Of a stretch of DNA of 64,000 bases, positions 32,938 to 41,241 are shown in pieces. The first letter of the stretch is position 1; every line of letters starts with the position of its first letter. The notes beneath the pieces were generated by a model. It had not been told where the DNA came from. It saw only the letters and a program-made list of their open reading frames with translations, and searched no databases. A program made the translations under genes and the position numbers. The stretch lies in NCBI GenBank assembly GCA_937949615.1, contig CALEDQ010000031.1:186001-250000 (forward strand). The letters run 5' to 3'. Source of the stretch: an uncultured bacterium. GTDB lineage: Bacteria; Muiribacteriota; Ozemobacteria; Ozemobacterales; Ozemobacteraceae.

Positions 32938-34245
32938 ATGAAGAAAAATACCGCAATAGTCGCATTGGCAGCCTGGCTGGTAACGTCGTCGGCCTGGGGC
33001 CAGAGCTATTCGCATTCGCAGGTGCAGCTCAAGCAAAATGGCTTTTCGAGCTCGATGCAGAATGTGATTGGCCAATCTTCCGACACTTATCAGAAAACCC
33101 AGAATGCCCCTGAATATTATGGGCAGACTGAGATGCTGCCGCCCATTACCGCCGCACCCGGCGCCGGGGCAGCCCCGCAGCAGTTGAGCCTGCCGCCTAT
33201 AACCCGCTCAGGCGATATGGGTGGCGTTGACCTCTCGGCCAACATTGCCAAACCGGTGCCGATGGCGAAAAGCGCAAAAAAATCGAGCCGGGCGCCAGTG
33301 GTCAGAAGTGGTCAACAGCAGGCTCCCCGCAGTAACAATGAGATTTTTTCTCAGGAACCGCTCGATCTGCCGCCGGTAACCACTCTGCCGGTACCTTCAC
33401 GCACAGTTCTGCCGCCGCTCTATTCTGACACGATGATGACCGTGCCGATCGAAGAAGCAGTCACCAGGGTTCTGGCCTGTAATATGTCTGGTTTTACCGG
33501 GTTGACGCATACCACTTCGGCCGATGTCAGCAAGGCTGGCTCATTCAAGATGGGTTTTCATTCAAGCTGGTTTGATCTTGATCGCGTATATGACCGGGTT
33601 TTGTCGAACAACGAAAGCGGTGATATGCTTGAAATGCCGATCTTCTTTAACTATGCCGTGACCGATGATCTCGAAATCGTCTATAATATTCCGGTCATCG
33701 ATTACACCATCAAATCACGCATTCTCTGGACCCGCGACATCTCAGAATCTGGCACCGGTGATTCGAAACTTGGTTTTAAATATCGCGTTTTCGACAATCC
33801 GTCCTATCAGATGCGCGGTGCTTTCGGTGTCGGCTTCAAGTTTCCCACGGGCAATGACGACAAAGGCCTCGGAACCGGCAAAACCGACTTCGAAATTTTT
33901 ACTGCGTTCAGCAAGAGTTTTGAACGCGTCGTTGGCCATCTTAACCTCGGCTACGTTATGACCGGTGATCCGAATACCCAGTTCTACCCTGATGGTCTTG
34001 CCGACAAGTTCTATTATAACTTCGGCATCGAATACCCGCATACCCACAACGTGACCGTTATGGCCGAAGTGGCTGGTGAAGACTGGGGCGCTGAAGGCAT
34101 GAAGGTCGATGTAATACCGGGCCTGCGCTATACTCCGACTGAAAACTTTGCCTTTGAAGTCAGCGTGCCGATTGCGGTGTCAAATGACCAGCGTTATGGT
34201 TACAATTACCGTCTGGTTCTGGGTCTGACCACTTTCTTTCAGTAA
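32938..34245 (+). CDS. Outer-membrane beta-barrel protein with Pro-rich N-terminal segment
   Basis: A 435-residue protein from the ATG at 32938 with AAGGAG seven bases upstream. A signal peptide is clear (MKKNTAIVALAAWLVTSSAW, cleavage after WGQ). Residues about 25-165 are disordered and proline-rich, with four LPP(I/V/L) repeats: MLPPITA, SLPPITR, DLPPVTT and VLPPLYS. The C-terminal 250 residues look like an outer-membrane beta-barrel: alternating aromatic strands (FKMGFHSSWFDLDRVY, YQMRGAFGVGFKFPTG) ending in YNYRLVLGLTTFFQ with a terminal aromatic, similar to the transporter-like barrel of the MetA-pathway phenol-degradation family. It implies an outer membrane. The substrate is unknown. 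It may interact with other envelope proteins through the Pro-rich segment. Confidence 0.82.
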   Translation: MKKNTAIVALAAWLVTSSAWGQSYSHSQVQLKQNGFSSSMQNVIGQSSDTYQKTQNAPEYYGQTEMLPPITAAPGAGAAPQQLSLPPITRSGDMGGVDLSANIAKPVPMAKSAKKSSRAPVVRSGQQQAPRSNNEIFSQEPLDLPPVTTLPVPSRTVLPPLYSDTMMTVPIEEAVTRVLACNMSGFTGLTHTTSADVSKAGSFKMGFHSSWFDLDRVYDRVLSNNESGDMLEMPIFFNYAVTDDLEIVYNIPVIDYTIKSRILWTRDISESGTGDSKLGFKYRVFDNPSYQMRGAFGVGFKFPTGNDDKGLGTGKTDFEIFTAFSKSFERVVGHLNLGYVMTGDPNTQFYPDGLADKFYYNFGIEYPHTHNVTVMAEVAGEDWGAEGMKVDVIPGLRYTPTENFAFEVSVPIAVSNDQRYGYNYRLVLGLTTFFQ

Positions 34246-34269
34246 AAGACTGATTTAAGACTATTGCGA

Positions 34270-34310
34270 AGCGAACCGCCGCCTGTTGATCGGGTGGCGG
34301 TTCGCTTTTT
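34270..34310 (+). terminator. Intrinsic terminator after the outer-membrane protein gene
   Basis: Perfect 11 bp stem AGCGAACCGCC (34270-34280) / GGCGGTTCGCT (34296-34306), 15-base loop, followed by a T run to 34310. Confidence 0.9.
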
Positions 34311-34315
34311 CTGGC

Positions 34316-34346
34316 AATAAAAAAGCCTGCCGTTGACGGCAGGCTT
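34316..34346 (-). terminator. Intrinsic terminator of the SPFH/zinc-ribbon gene
   Basis: Read on the minus strand, 10 bp perfect stem AAGCCTGCCG / CGGCAGGCTT (34346-34337 and 34332-34323) with four-base loop, then a run of T (34324-34319). The two tail-to-tail genes each have their own terminator. Confidence 0.9.
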
Positions 34347-34383
34347 AACCAACTTAACTTGAATTATTTCGGCGTATAAAAGA

Positions 34384-35547
34384 TTATTGAATCTTCTCAC
34401 CGCATTCGGGGCAGAACTTGACACCGCCCGGAACTGCGGCATTACATTTACCGCAGGTGGCAGTCTGAGGCTTGCCGCACTCAGGGCAGAATTTGGCACC
34501 CTGCTTGATCTGAGCTCCGCAGCCAACGCAGGCAACGGTGCCGGTAGAATTCGGTTTGCCACATTCAGGGCAGAATTTGGCGTTGGCATTCATGCTGGCG
34601 CCACAGCCGCACTGAACGGTTGCGCCACCCTGCTGAGCCGGCTGGCCGACATTGCCCATCATGCCGCCCATCATACCCATGCCGGCGCCGAGGCCCATGC
34701 CTGCACCCATGCCGACGCCCATCCCGGCTGCGCCATTCGGGTTGGCGGCGGCGGTGTTCATGGCATTGAGTCTTTCGACAGTAGCGTAGGCGTTGAGGCC
34801 CTGATTGTTGATCTGACCCATAGCGTTGATTGCATGTGCATCAGCCATTTTGTCAGAGATCTTGTCGATGCGTTCCTGGGTTTTTTCGTCGAAGTCGGTG
34901 TTTTCGATGCGGAAATCCGACATTTCGAAGCCAATGGCGGAGAATTCAGGAGCAACGGCTTCGCTGAGTTTTTTCGACAGTTCCATGCGATTCTTGTCGA
35001 TTTCGGCATAACTGAAACCGGCAGTGGCAAAGATATCGGTCATCTGCTGCAGGAAGCGGTCGACGATGACGTTGCGGACACTGTTGATCGGCAGGGTTTC
35101 GATGTTGCTGGCGAATTCAGTGAAGAATTTGCGGACATCGGTGATATGGAAAGAGAAGTTGCCGAAAGCGCGCATGCCAACCGGGAATTTGTAGACCGGG
35201 TCGGTATATTTAACCGGGGCTTTGGTACCCCATTTCTGGTTGACGAATTCAGTGATTCTGACGAAATAGACATGCGCCTTGTGTTCTGAGGTGAAGTTCT
35301 GCATGATCTTGGTCAGAGTCGTCAAAAAAGGAATATTGGCGGTTTTCAGTTCGAACATGCCGGGATAGTCGTGAATAGCACGAATCTGGCCTTCATAGAC
35401 GAAAATTGCCGCCTGACCGGGGTTGATGATGAGCTTTGAAGCGTTTTTCAATTCATCGCTTGCGCCATCCCAGCGCCAGATGAGCAGATCAGGATCTGCA
35501 TCTTTCCATTCAATTACCGAGCGGGTCTGATTAGCAAAAAAGCCCAT
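34384..35547 (-). CDS. SPFH-domain protein with three zinc-ribbon motifs
   Basis: A 387-residue protein resembling the YdjI/virion-core-like SPFH proteins. The N-terminal 30-215 residues form an SPFH/band-7 domain (LIINPGQAAIFVYEGQIRAI, GNFSFHITDVRKFF). A Gly/Met-rich flexible linker (GMGVGMGAGMGLGAGMGMMG) follows near 275-295. The C-terminal 90 residues hold three CxxC-x(n)-CPECG zinc-ribbon pairs (CGASMNANAKFCPECGKP, CVGCGAQIKQGAKFCPECGK, CGKCNAAVPGGVKFCPECGE). It lacks a membrane anchor and is probably a cytoplasmic or membrane-associated scaffold; B. subtilis YdjI has been linked to membrane stress response via PspA. The promoter at 35602-35630 is near consensus. No PspA gene is present here. 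Confidence 0.88.
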   Translation of the reverse strand: MGFFANQTRSVIEWKDADPDLLIWRWDGASDELKNASKLIINPGQAAIFVYEGQIRAIHDYPGMFELKTANIPFLTTLTKIMQNFTSEHKAHVYFVRITEFVNQKWGTKAPVKYTDPVYKFPVGMRAFGNFSFHITDVRKFFTEFASNIETLPINSVRNVIVDRFLQQMTDIFATAGFSYAEIDKNRMELSKKLSEAVAPEFSAIGFEMSDFRIENTDFDEKTQERIDKISDKMADAHAINAMGQINNQGLNAYATVERLNAMNTAAANPNGAAGMGVGMGAGMGLGAGMGMMGGMMGNVGQPAQQGGATVQCGCGASMNANAKFCPECGKPNSTGTVACVGCGAQIKQGAKFCPECGKPQTATCGKCNAAVPGGVKFCPECGEKIQ

Positions 35548-35601
35548 GGTTTCCTCCCGTACAATCTTTCAAATGCTGATACCCGGTGGGCATCAAATAA
35601 C

Positions 35602-35630
35602 AGTATAATGATTTTATCCCGCCTTATCAA
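35602..35630 (-). promoter_or_regulatory. Promoter of the SPFH/zinc-ribbon gene
   Basis: On the minus strand, -35 TTGATA (35630-35625), 17 bp spacer, -10 TATACT (35607-35602). Close to consensus. Confidence 0.8.
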
Positions 35631-35654
35631 TACGCTGTCTATGAAAAAATGCAG

Positions 35655-35683
35655 TTGTTGCTTTACTCTTTTTCATGGATAAT
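35655..35683 (+). promoter_or_regulatory. Promoter of the ankyrin gene
   Basis: -35 TTGTTG (35655-35660), 17 bp spacer, -10 GATAAT (35678-35683). Divergent from the SPFH promoter. GAGGAG lies in the leader before the ATG at 35716. Confidence 0.6.
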
Positions 35684-35715
35684 TTAGATGAAGACAACCC
35701 CGAGGAGAGAAAGTC

Positions 35716-36285
35716 ATGGTAGAAAACAATCCTCTGTTGATCGCTCTCGAAGCCAAAGATGCGAAAACCGCTCTGCAGATGATTCTGAATGGCGAAGATT
35801 TTCGCGTAACTGACCATACCGGGGTTAACCCGCTGCACCTGGCAGCAAAACACGGCATGAAAGAGGTGCTGGCTGCTCTGCTCGAACGGGGGGCCGAGGT
35901 CGATGCTGCCAACGTCGACGGCGTTACGCCGCTGCATCTGGCCGCCGCCCGCGAGCAGCCCGAAACCTTCCGCATGCTGATCGTTCATGGCGCCGATTAT
36001 TTCAGAACCGAACGCGACGGCTGGACCCCGCTGCACTGGGCTGCCTTTCGCGGCTGCATGCCGATTCTCGAGTTTCTTCTCAGCCTCGGTTCTAAAATTG
36101 ACCAGGCCGACAACGACGGCTGGACTCCGTTGCACCTCGCGGCGCAGCAGGGGCATTTCCCGGCTGTACAGTCTTTACTCAATGCTGGCGCTGATAAAAC
36201 TCTTAAAAGCGAAGACGGCCAGACCGCACTCGATCTGGCCGTCTCACAGAATCACAAAGAGATTACTGCTCTGCTAAGTCGATAA
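35716..36285 (+). CDS. Ankyrin-repeat protein
   Basis: A 189-residue protein made of five ankyrin repeats with the classic consensus (GVTPLHLAAAREQPETFRML, GWTPLHWAAFRGCMPILEFL, GWTPLHLAAQQGHFPAVQSL). No signal peptide, no membrane helix. The ribosome binding site is GAGGAG. Ankyrin arrays bind proteins; in free-living bacteria they often act as stress-linked or toxin-related adaptors, but nothing here points to a partner. The last 23 bases overlap the 3' end of the convergent M48 peptidase gene. Confidence 0.92.
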   Translation: MVENNPLLIALEAKDAKTALQMILNGEDFRVTDHTGVNPLHLAAKHGMKEVLAALLERGAEVDAANVDGVTPLHLAAAREQPETFRMLIVHGADYFRTERDGWTPLHWAAFRGCMPILEFLLSLGSKIDQADNDGWTPLHLAAQQGHFPAVQSLLNAGADKTLKSEDGQTALDLAVSQNHKEITALLSR

Positions 36286-37165
36286 GCTTGTCGCTGGCAT
36301 CTTTAACATCTTCGGGGTTGATGCCGGTCAGGTTGCTGAATTCACCATTTTCTATCCATGAATCGAGCTGTTTTGCCCGCATGATCAGGAACGGGTGCGA
36401 CATTGTCGACGTGATGAATGCCGTATAGGTTTTGTTGATGAACGATTCATCGCTTGCATCTTCGTAAGATCTGATCTGACGCAGAAATTCACCTTCGTCC
36501 ATTTCGCTGTAAAGCTTGGGCGAAGCGGCGGCCATTTTCATGAAGGCGCGGTTGGCGATGTGCTGGTTCTGCACGCAGATAAGGCCAGCCCGGTCGGCAG
36601 AAAGCTCTGATTTGCGTTCCCAGTCGAACATGGCCATTTCGAGACCTTTGCTCAGCAGGCCGGAAATACCAAAAGTGGCGCCGGCAGCAATGTCGAGGAC
36701 CATCTTGAAGTTTCTTGCCATGGTGCGATAGAGAACATGGCCGCACTTGATGTGCCCTAGCTCGTGGCCGAGCACGAAGAATACTTCTTCTTCATCCATG
36801 GCTTCGATCAGAGCTGAAGTTACAACGATAAACGGGCGGGTTTGCCCGTAAGTGAAGGCATTCGGAATCGGATGGGTGGTCACGTAGAGTTCTGGTTCAG
36901 GCATATCAAGAATGCGGGTCGCGTAGCGCAGGGTTTCGCGCAGGCGTGGCAGCATTTTGCCTTTTACGTGAATGTTGCTGGCGAGGTTGGTGATGCGAAA
37001 AAACTGCTCGAAACCGATTTCCATCAGTTTGGTGACGAGAAATTCGAAACCAGGGATTGCCTGCAGGGCGCCGATGGCCTGGCGATCCCAGGGGTGCTGA
37101 AAACTTTCGGCTTTGAGATTCGGGAAGGTTTTAAAACGACGTCTGGTAGTGTTTTCCTTTTCCAA
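36263..37165 (-). CDS. M48-family metallopeptidase
   Basis: A 300-residue zinc peptidase. The TTG at 37165 is preferred: AAGGAG lies seven bases upstream and the promoter at 37214-37242 would start transcription near 37207, after the upstream ATG at 37210. The catalytic motif is HELGHIKCGH (HEXXH plus downstream His), with the third ligand glutamate in SELSADRAGL. The N-terminal helices (about 40-90) replace the long membrane segments of HtpX; only one weakly hydrophobic segment (MVLDIAAGATFGISGLL) is seen, so it may be peripheral. Members of the family act in membrane or periplasmic protein quality control. The substrate is unknown. Confidence 0.9.
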   Translation of the reverse strand: MEKENTTRRRFKTFPNLKAESFQHPWDRQAIGALQAIPGFEFLVTKLMEIGFEQFFRITNLASNIHVKGKMLPRLRETLRYATRILDMPEPELYVTTHPIPNAFTYGQTRPFIVVTSALIEAMDEEEVFFVLGHELGHIKCGHVLYRTMARNFKMVLDIAAGATFGISGLLSKGLEMAMFDWERKSELSADRAGLICVQNQHIANRAFMKMAAASPKLYSEMDEGEFLRQIRSYEDASDESFINKTYTAFITSTMSHPFLIMRAKQLDSWIENGEFSNLTGINPEDVKDASDKLIDLAEQ

Positions 37166-37213
37166 TGCCTCTCTCCTTTGGTAGCTGTATGCCGGTGAAT
37201 TATTAACCATTAC

Positions 37214-37242
37214 AGCATAAAGCAAAAATCCATATTTTCCAA
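37214..37242 (-). promoter_or_regulatory. Promoter of the M48 peptidase gene
   Basis: On the minus strand, -35 TTGGAA (37242-37237), 17 bp spacer, -10 TATGCT (37219-37214). Predicted start near 37207. Confidence 0.65.
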
Positions 37243-37258
37243 GGGGCGGCCGATTAAA

Positions 37259-37287
37259 TTGCGAAACCGGGCATTGCATGCTAGAAT
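37259..37287 (+). promoter_or_regulatory. Promoter of the SLC12-like transporter gene
   Basis: -35 TTGCGA (37259-37264), 17 bp spacer, -10 TAGAAT (37282-37287). Divergent from the M48 promoter. Confidence 0.65.
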
Positions 37288-37321
37288 TGCCGCAACAAAG
37301 AACTCTGGAGAGAATCGTCTG

Positions 37322-39559
37322 ATGCTCAACGCCAATTATGCCGGAAAAAGCAGCACGATAAAATTTGGCACCTTCGCGGGGGTTTTCACGCCGAGTATTC
37401 TGACCATCTTTGGCGTGATCATGTTCATGCGTGCCAATTACGTGGTTGGCGAAGCCGGCATTTTCAATGCGGTTCTGATTCTTTTTCTTTCGCAGTTCAT
37501 TACATTGCTGACAACGTTTTCAGTTGCCGCCATTTCGACAAATATGCCGATCAAGGGCGGTGGCGCATATTTTATGGTTTCACGGGTTCTCGGGGCAGAG
37601 TTTGGTGGTGCGATCGGTCTGGCGCTTTTTGCAGCGCAGGTGGTTTCGATCTCATTTTATCTGCTGGGTTTTTCTGAAGCGGTGGTCAAGGCTTTTCCTG
37701 TGATGACGCCTTATTTTATGTACATCGGTATGACCGCTGCCGCAATCCTGTTCATGATTGCCCGGATTGGTGCCGACTGGGCGATTAAAACCCAGTATGT
37801 CATCATGGCGGTTCTTTTCAGCTCGATTTTCATTTATCTCGTCGGTGCCGCCGGCAGTTTCAGCTGGCAGCAGTTCAATCTCAACTGGCGGCCGGTCCCG
37901 GGCGCTGGCGGTACTACCGGCTTCTGGTATCTGTTTGCCATCTATTTCCCGAGTGTTACCGGGTTCATTGCCGGCATAAACATGTCTGGTGATCTCGAAA
38001 AACCCGGCGAGAACATGACGGTTGGCACGCTGTATGCTCTACTGGTCGCAACAACGGTTTATTTTTTGCAGATCGTCTTCTATGGCGGCGGTTTTGGTCG
38101 CGAAACCCTGATTAATGAACCTTTCAAAGTGATGATCGACAATGCGCTTTTCGGTGCTGGTTTTATGGTGGTGGCCGGGGTTTACGCTGCGACCCTGTCA
38201 AGTGCTCTTGGCCGTTTTGTCGGCGCTCCCCGCGTGCTTCAGGCGATCGCCCGTGATGAGATCGTGCCGCTTCTACGGCCTTTTGCCAAAGGTCATGGCC
38301 CATCTGACGAACCACGCCTGGGGCTTTATTTCTGTGCCGCTGCCACATTCGCCCTTCTCTGGATAGGTGGCGACGGCTCGGGCGGTGTTTTTCTCAACTC
38401 GATTGCTGCGATTATGGGCATGTTTTTTCTTTTCACCTTTGGGTTGCTGAATCTGGCAGCATTCATCGAGTCATATTCTGCAAATCCTTCGTTCAGGCCA
38501 CGTTTTCGCTACTTTCACTGGTCGATGTCTCTGGTCGGGGTGATCGGCAGCTTCGGTTCAGCATTGCTCGTCGATTATAAGGCGGCATCGATTGCCTTCG
38601 CGGTTGTACTTCTGCTGCTGTGGTATCTGCGGCGGCGCGATATGGCGATTTCTTTCGGCGATGCCAGGCGTGGCTATCTTTACAGTCGCATACAGAAGAA
38701 TCTTTTTCTGCTGAAGAATCTGCCAGACGATGCCAGAAACTGGCGCCCTTCGATTCTGGCGCTCAGCGGCAACCCTGGCTCGCGCGAGACCATGGTTTCT
38801 TACTCTGTCTGGCTTAATGCCGGGCGTGGCGTTGTCGTTCTCGCCAACATAATTTTCGGCAATCTCCGGGAAATGGCGGTCGAACGCTCGGCTGCCGAGC
38901 TCCAACTCGATGCTTTTCTCAAAGAGAAAAATATTCAGGCGCTGGCGCAGGTGGTCGTGGCCGATGATATTCTGGCGGGTGTGCGCATGATTCTGCGCGG
39001 GTCAGCCTATGGGCCGCTGCGCCCGAATATTTTCGTCTGTGGCTGGAAGGGAAACGACCAGAACCAGGAGGGTTATGTCGAGTTTCTGCGCGAGGCAACC
39101 AGTCTTAATGTGAGTCAGATTCTGGTTTGCGACCGGGGTCTGCCTGACCCTGACCGGCGCAAACGCGTCGACGTCTGGTGGCGTGGTCACAAGAACGGGC
39201 CATTGATGGTGCTGATGGCGCACCTGCTTGTTCACAACTGGGAATGGTCAGGCTCCAGAATCATTTTGAAACGCGCAGTCAGTAACGAAACTCTGCTGTC
39301 TGAAGCGAAAACCGAGCTTGAACACTTGCTGCATGAGGCAAGAGTGAACGCCGAAGTTGAAGTTGTTGTCGCTGAGAGCAATTTTGCTGAGACTCTGCAG
39401 TTGAATTCTCTCGACGCCGACTGTGTCTTTCTTGGTTTTGAGCTGCCAGAACATGGTGAAGAGGGGAAGTGGCTGCAGAATTTTGACCGCATGCTGACAA
39501 GAATGCCAACGACGCTGCTGGTGCACTCAGCCGACGGTAAAGACTATCTCAGCCACTAA
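37322..39559 (+). CDS. SLC12-like cation-chloride cotransporter (APC superfamily)
   Basis: A 745-residue transporter from the ATG at 37322 with GGAGAG upstream. About 12 membrane helices span residues 15-460, opening with GTFAGVFTPSILTIFGVIMF, the counterpart of the first helix of Na-K-Cl cotransporters, followed by MRANYVVGEAG. The C-terminal 280 residues form the soluble domain seen in the SLC12 family (LALSGNPGSRETMVSYSVWL, GVVVLANIIFGN, near-Rossmann fold pattern, ending in THLLVHSADG-like strands). Bacterial homologues are poorly characterised; ion coupling cannot be assigned from the sequence. Amino-acid permease of the APC superfamily is the alternative. It has its own promoter and is convergent with the small membrane gene after it, seven bases away. 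Confidence 0.82.
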   Translation: MLNANYAGKSSTIKFGTFAGVFTPSILTIFGVIMFMRANYVVGEAGIFNAVLILFLSQFITLLTTFSVAAISTNMPIKGGGAYFMVSRVLGAEFGGAIGLALFAAQVVSISFYLLGFSEAVVKAFPVMTPYFMYIGMTAAAILFMIARIGADWAIKTQYVIMAVLFSSIFIYLVGAAGSFSWQQFNLNWRPVPGAGGTTGFWYLFAIYFPSVTGFIAGINMSGDLEKPGENMTVGTLYALLVATTVYFLQIVFYGGGFGRETLINEPFKVMIDNALFGAGFMVVAGVYAATLSSALGRFVGAPRVLQAIARDEIVPLLRPFAKGHGPSDEPRLGLYFCAAATFALLWIGGDGSGGVFLNSIAAIMGMFFLFTFGLLNLAAFIESYSANPSFRPRFRYFHWSMSLVGVIGSFGSALLVDYKAASIAFAVVLLLLWYLRRRDMAISFGDARRGYLYSRIQKNLFLLKNLPDDARNWRPSILALSGNPGSRETMVSYSVWLNAGRGVVVLANIIFGNLREMAVERSAAELQLDAFLKEKNIQALAQVVVADDILAGVRMILRGSAYGPLRPNIFVCGWKGNDQNQEGYVEFLREATSLNVSQILVCDRGLPDPDRRKRVDVWWRGHKNGPLMVLMAHLLVHNWEWSGSRIILKRAVSNETLLSEAKTELEHLLHEARVNAEVEVVVAESNFAETLQLNSLDADCVFLGFELPEHGEEGKWLQNFDRMLTRMPTTLLVHSADGKDYLSH

Positions 39560-39565
39560 AATCAG

Positions 39566-39799
39566 CTAGAAGCCGAACCAGTTGATGATGTGTCCCACCA
39601 GTGAAATTGCGCCAGCGCCGATAATAAGTATCCAGAGCGGCAGGCGGTAATGAAACCCGTCGATCAGAGTTTCTGTGGTTTTGTCGTCTTCGCTGTCTTC
39701 TTCATAATCAGAAATCAACCCTGACCACTTCTTGATTCCATAAAAGAAGAAGCCGATCAGCAGAAGAAAAAGACAGAAGTTGAGAATGACGATCCACAT
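39566..39799 (-). CDS. Small two-helix membrane protein of unknown function
   Basis: A 77-residue protein with hydrophobic segments at about 3-22 (IVILNFCLFLLLIGFFFYGI) and 54-74 (PLWILIIGAGAISLVGHIIN). A charged acidic loop (DYEEDSEDDKTTET) sits between. The gene lies 41 bases after the TPR-deacetylase gene on the same strand and its stop faces the SLC12-like gene. I do not recognise it. It may be an accessory subunit or just a small inner-membrane protein. Confidence 0.6.
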   Translation of the reverse strand: MWIVILNFCLFLLLIGFFFYGIKKWSGLISDYEEDSEDDKTTETLIDGFHYRLPLWILIIGAGAISLVGHIINWFGF

Positions 39800-39840
39800 G
39801 CCCTGATTATAGACCCGATGATGTTTTAATTACAACCGGC

Positions 39841-41202
39841 TTAACTGGCGGTGGTCAGACGGATCAGCTCAGAAATGGTGATGAAGCGGTAACCATGCGC
39901 TTTGAAGCTTCTGATCATACCAGGCAGCATCTGAGCGGCACCCGGGTGAATGTCGTGAAAGAGCACGATGCTGCCCGGCCCGATCGATTTCATGACCCGG
40001 TAAGTGATCATGTCAGGGTTTTTGTTCTGCCAGTCGCGGCTGTCCGAGTCCCACATGACTTCGTGCCAGCCCTGCCCATGCAGCATGCTTTTGACTTTTG
40101 AATTGGTCGCCCCGAATGGTGGCCTGACCAGATTGCAGTTGCGGCCGGTAATGCCGGCAATCACTTCGTTGGTGCGGCGCAGGCTGCTGAGGCCTTCAGA
40201 AGCTGAATTTCTGGCGAGGTTAAGGTGGTTCCAGGTGTGGTTGCCGATATCATGTCCTTCGGCTGCCATTCTGGCAAGAATGTCGGGGTAAGTTTCGGCC
40301 CGGCTGCCGACCACGAAGAAGGTGGCTTTCGCACCTTCCTGCCTGAGAATGTCGAGAATTTCACGGGTATAACTCTGATGCGGGCCGTCATCAAAGGTCA
40401 GGGCGATGTAACGGTCGCGTGGCTCTGCTTTGAATGACGCGATTATCTCTGAACAGGCTTCAGAAGTCAGCGGTGTAAAGGGTTTGCTGATATTCGTGCG
40501 GGCTGGCCGGCCAGGTACTGTCGGCGAAGGTGAGCTGACGTAGGCTTCTTCACGACTGCTTTCGCTTTCGGCTTCATTGCGGCCATTCGGATAAAGCGGA
40601 TAAAAGTCGATATTGCCGGTTTCGACCGGTGGTTTGTAGCTGCCGAGACTCAACGGGCGGGCAACCCGCTCGGTGCTCGGCATCTGAACATGATAGCCAA
40701 GCTCGGCAAGCTGGCTGATCGCTGGCTGAAAGCCGGGATTGCCCGCCAGGCAGGTTTTAAAGCAGGCGGCGGCGGCGGCCGGGTTCCCTTCTTCTTTTTC
40801 GAGAAGGCCGAGATTGTAGCTGATCCAGAATGAGGCCGAAAAGTTCAGACCGGTTTTGAACACCAGCCGGGCTTCGTCGCGGAGTCCCTTCTGTTTAAGT
40901 GCCGAGCCAAGATTGTTGTAGAGATGAATGTAGCGCGGATCGACACTTAGCCCATGTCGCCAGAGCCTGATCGCATCTTCGAGTTTGCCGGCCCGCGCAT
41001 ATATTATGCCGATCGAATTGATGGCGGCGACATCACGTGGGTTTTCTCTGATGCGGCGGCGCAGAACTTCGAAATCTTTTAGCAGATCGGGTGGATTGTA
41101 CTGGTCAAAACCTGCCTGCCGCGCTGGTGCCGCCTTGGCAGCATGGCTGAATGTCAGACATAAGCATATCAGAATAAAAAGAAGGCTGTGCTTGAATTTC
41201 AT
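39841..41202 (-). CDS. TPR-polysaccharide deacetylase fusion
   Basis: A 453-residue secreted protein. Signal peptide MKFKHSLLFILICLCLTFSH with an AKA-A cleavage site near residue 25. Residues 45-170 carry three to four TPR repeats (AAINSIGIIYARAGKLEDAI, HLYNNLGSALKQKGLRDEAR). A Ser/Pro-rich linker follows. Residues 265-450 are a NodB-type deacetylase domain with metal and catalytic motifs TFDDGPH, HDIGNHTWNH, RPPFGA and WDSDSRDW. It would remove acetyl groups from an N-acetylhexosamine polymer or peptidoglycan in the periplasm. It is 39 bases downstream of the CXXCH protein gene, so it may belong to the same operon as the two-component system. Confidence 0.9.
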   Translation of the reverse strand: MKFKHSLLFILICLCLTFSHAAKAAPARQAGFDQYNPPDLLKDFEVLRRRIRENPRDVAAINSIGIIYARAGKLEDAIRLWRHGLSVDPRYIHLYNNLGSALKQKGLRDEARLVFKTGLNFSASFWISYNLGLLEKEEGNPAAAAACFKTCLAGNPGFQPAISQLAELGYHVQMPSTERVARPLSLGSYKPPVETGNIDFYPLYPNGRNEAESESSREEAYVSSPSPTVPGRPARTNISKPFTPLTSEACSEIIASFKAEPRDRYIALTFDDGPHQSYTREILDILRQEGAKATFFVVGSRAETYPDILARMAAEGHDIGNHTWNHLNLARNSASEGLSSLRRTNEVIAGITGRNCNLVRPPFGATNSKVKSMLHGQGWHEVMWDSDSRDWQNKNPDMITYRVMKSIGPGSIVLFHDIHPGAAQMLPGMIRSFKAHGYRFITISELIRLTTAS

Positions 41203-41241
41203 TCTAAACCTTATCGGCAGCCTGCCGCTATTTTTTTGCCA

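Noticed and set aside
34387..35289. 300-codon plus-strand frame opposite the SPFH gene
   Set aside because: It is antisense to the zinc-ribbon and SPFH code and consists of complement-derived Ala/His/Gly runs.
36001..37210. ATG start of the M48 peptidase at 37210
   Set aside because: The predicted transcription start near 37207 lies after it, and it has no ribosome binding site; the TTG at 37165 has AAGGAG.
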